Assembly: GCA_027307325.1 (NCBI GenBank)
Contig: DAHUXE010000134.1
Span: 1 to 41,359, forward strand
DNA length: 41,359 nt
Direction: 5' to 3'
Source of the DNA: Gammaproteobacteria bacterium
Lineage (GTDB): Bacteria; Pseudomonadota; Gammaproteobacteria; Steroidobacterales; Steroidobacteraceae
Part shown: positions 40,714-41,359 of the stretch, in pieces
How the letters are laid out: each line of letters starts with the position of its first letter
How positions within the stretch are numbered: position 1 is the stretch's first letter
The notes under the pieces: generated by a model
The model's database searches: none
What the model was told of the DNA's origin: nothing
Seen by the model: only the letters and a program-made list of their open reading frames with translations
Made by a program: the position numbers and the translations under genes

Positions 40714-41359
40714 ATGAAAGCATCATCGGCGCTCATTACGAGCGCGCTTGCCGCCTGTGCGGTCGCTGCCTTCGCCGCCGACAAGCCTCGCAACGCGGCG
40801 GCGATGCCGGTGACCGAAACACTCTGGGGTCAGAAGGTCACCGACAACTACCGCTATATGGAGCAGGCCGGTCCCGAGACCATGGACTGGATGAAAGCCC
40901 AGGGTGCCTACACCCGTTCCGTGATCGATTCGATCAAGCCACGTGCCGCACTCGGCGAGCGGGTGGCCGCCTTCACGGCGAGCTTCGGCCTCATCAAGAA
41001 CTACGCACGTTACGGGGAACGCGACTTCTACCAGGAGCGCGCATCGGGCTCCGACAACTTCGACCTGATGGTCAGGGACGCACACGGCGTGCGCAAGGTC
41101 GTCGACATCGCCGCGATCCGGGCCGCCCATGGCGGCCAGCCCTATGCCATCAACTACATCCTTGCAGCGCCGGATGGCTCGAAGGTCGCGGTCGGAATCT
41201 CCGAGGGGGGCTCGGAAGACGCCTCGCTCAGCGTCTATGACGCCGTGAGCGGCCGACAGATAGCCGGCCCGATCGATCGGGCGCAATTCGGAGCGACGGC
41301 GTGGAGCGACGACTCACGGTGGCTGCACTTCAATCGGCTGAAGAAGCTGGCTCCCGGTG
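40714..41359 (+). CDS. Prolyl oligopeptidase (S9A), N-terminal part (cut by right edge)
   Basis: Serine peptidase; only the signal peptide and the start of the beta-propeller are in the window. 215 codons read from the ATG at 40714: a signal peptide (MKASSALITSALAACAVAAF, cleavage near FAA), then the S9A start PVTETLWGQKVTDNYRYMEQ with the 'D-Y-R-x-x-E' pattern. Propeller blades follow: FYQERASGSDNFDLMVRDA, NYILAAPDGSKVAVGISEGG, SLSVYDAVSGRQIAGPI, and TAWSDDSRWLHFNRL. The catalytic domain lies beyond the edge. It is 104 bp downstream of the amidohydrolase gene and may share its physiology. Confidence 0.9.
   Translation, partial: MKASSALITSALAACAVAAFAADKPRNAAAMPVTETLWGQKVTDNYRYMEQAGPETMDWMKAQGAYTRSVIDSIKPRAALGERVAAFTASFGLIKNYARYGERDFYQERASGSDNFDLMVRDAHGVRKVVDIAAIRAAHGGQPYAINYILAAPDGSKVAVGISEGGSEDASLSVYDAVSGRQIAGPIDRAQFGATAWSDDSRWLHFNRLKKLAPG

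Overview
The window is high-GC chromosomal DNA, most likely from a gammaproteobacterium of the Xanthomonadales/Nevskiales/Steroidobacterales neighbourhood. This is an inference from gene content: a CysB-type regulator, a fused aspartokinase-homoserine dehydrogenase followed by thrB and thrC, a CysI-DUF934 pair, tryptophan 2,3-dioxygenase, and a secreted prolyl oligopeptidase. No rRNA, tRNA or CRISPR was seen.

Region 1 (1-4474) is assimilatory sulfur metabolism: siroheme synthase (cut by the left edge), APS reductase (cysH), a CysB regulator, a DUF934 protein and the siroheme sulfite reductase (cysI). cysH and cysI share the motif TATAGTCGG placed exactly 6 nt before their start codons.

Region 2 (4475-15519) is an integrated element of about 11 kb. 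It is bounded by a 17-bp direct repeat, with a near-identical 20-bp direct repeat just inside each end. It carries a tyrosine integrase coupled to a small ribbon-helix-helix protein, four tiny overlapping genes of unknown function, a large terminase with a probable small partner, an AlpA-like HTH protein, a primase-polymerase and a second HTH protein. Between the HTH and primase genes lies an array of inverted 9-bp iterons that looks like a replication origin. There are no portal, capsid, tail or lysis genes, so it looks like a phage satellite rather than a full prophage. A divergent block at the right end (12967-15341) looks like cargo. It includes a truncated, catalytically dead recombinase fused to a separate helical domain.

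Region 3 (15520-26913) resumes the host chromosome: a MaoC hydratase/CitE-like lyase pair, a molybdenum-cofactor-type nucleotidyltransferase with an unknown partner, the thrABC operon (thrA carries a frameshift in a CG tract that opens it into thrB) with a NERD-domain gene at its end, then an M20 peptidase and tatD. tatD is divergent from a secreted TPR-like protein, and the two start codons share the bases CATG.

Region 4 (27071-34414) is transport: a periplasmic adaptor, MacB-type ATPase and two FtsX/MacB permeases in one operon, then a threonine aldolase, then an ABC-2 exporter pair.

Region 5 (34495-41359) holds tryptophan 2,3-dioxygenase, a small membrane protein, an acyltransferase, a proline iminopeptidase, a dihaem cytochrome with an unusual CX3CH site, a secreted YtcJ-like amidohydrolase, and the start of a prolyl oligopeptidase cut by the right edge.
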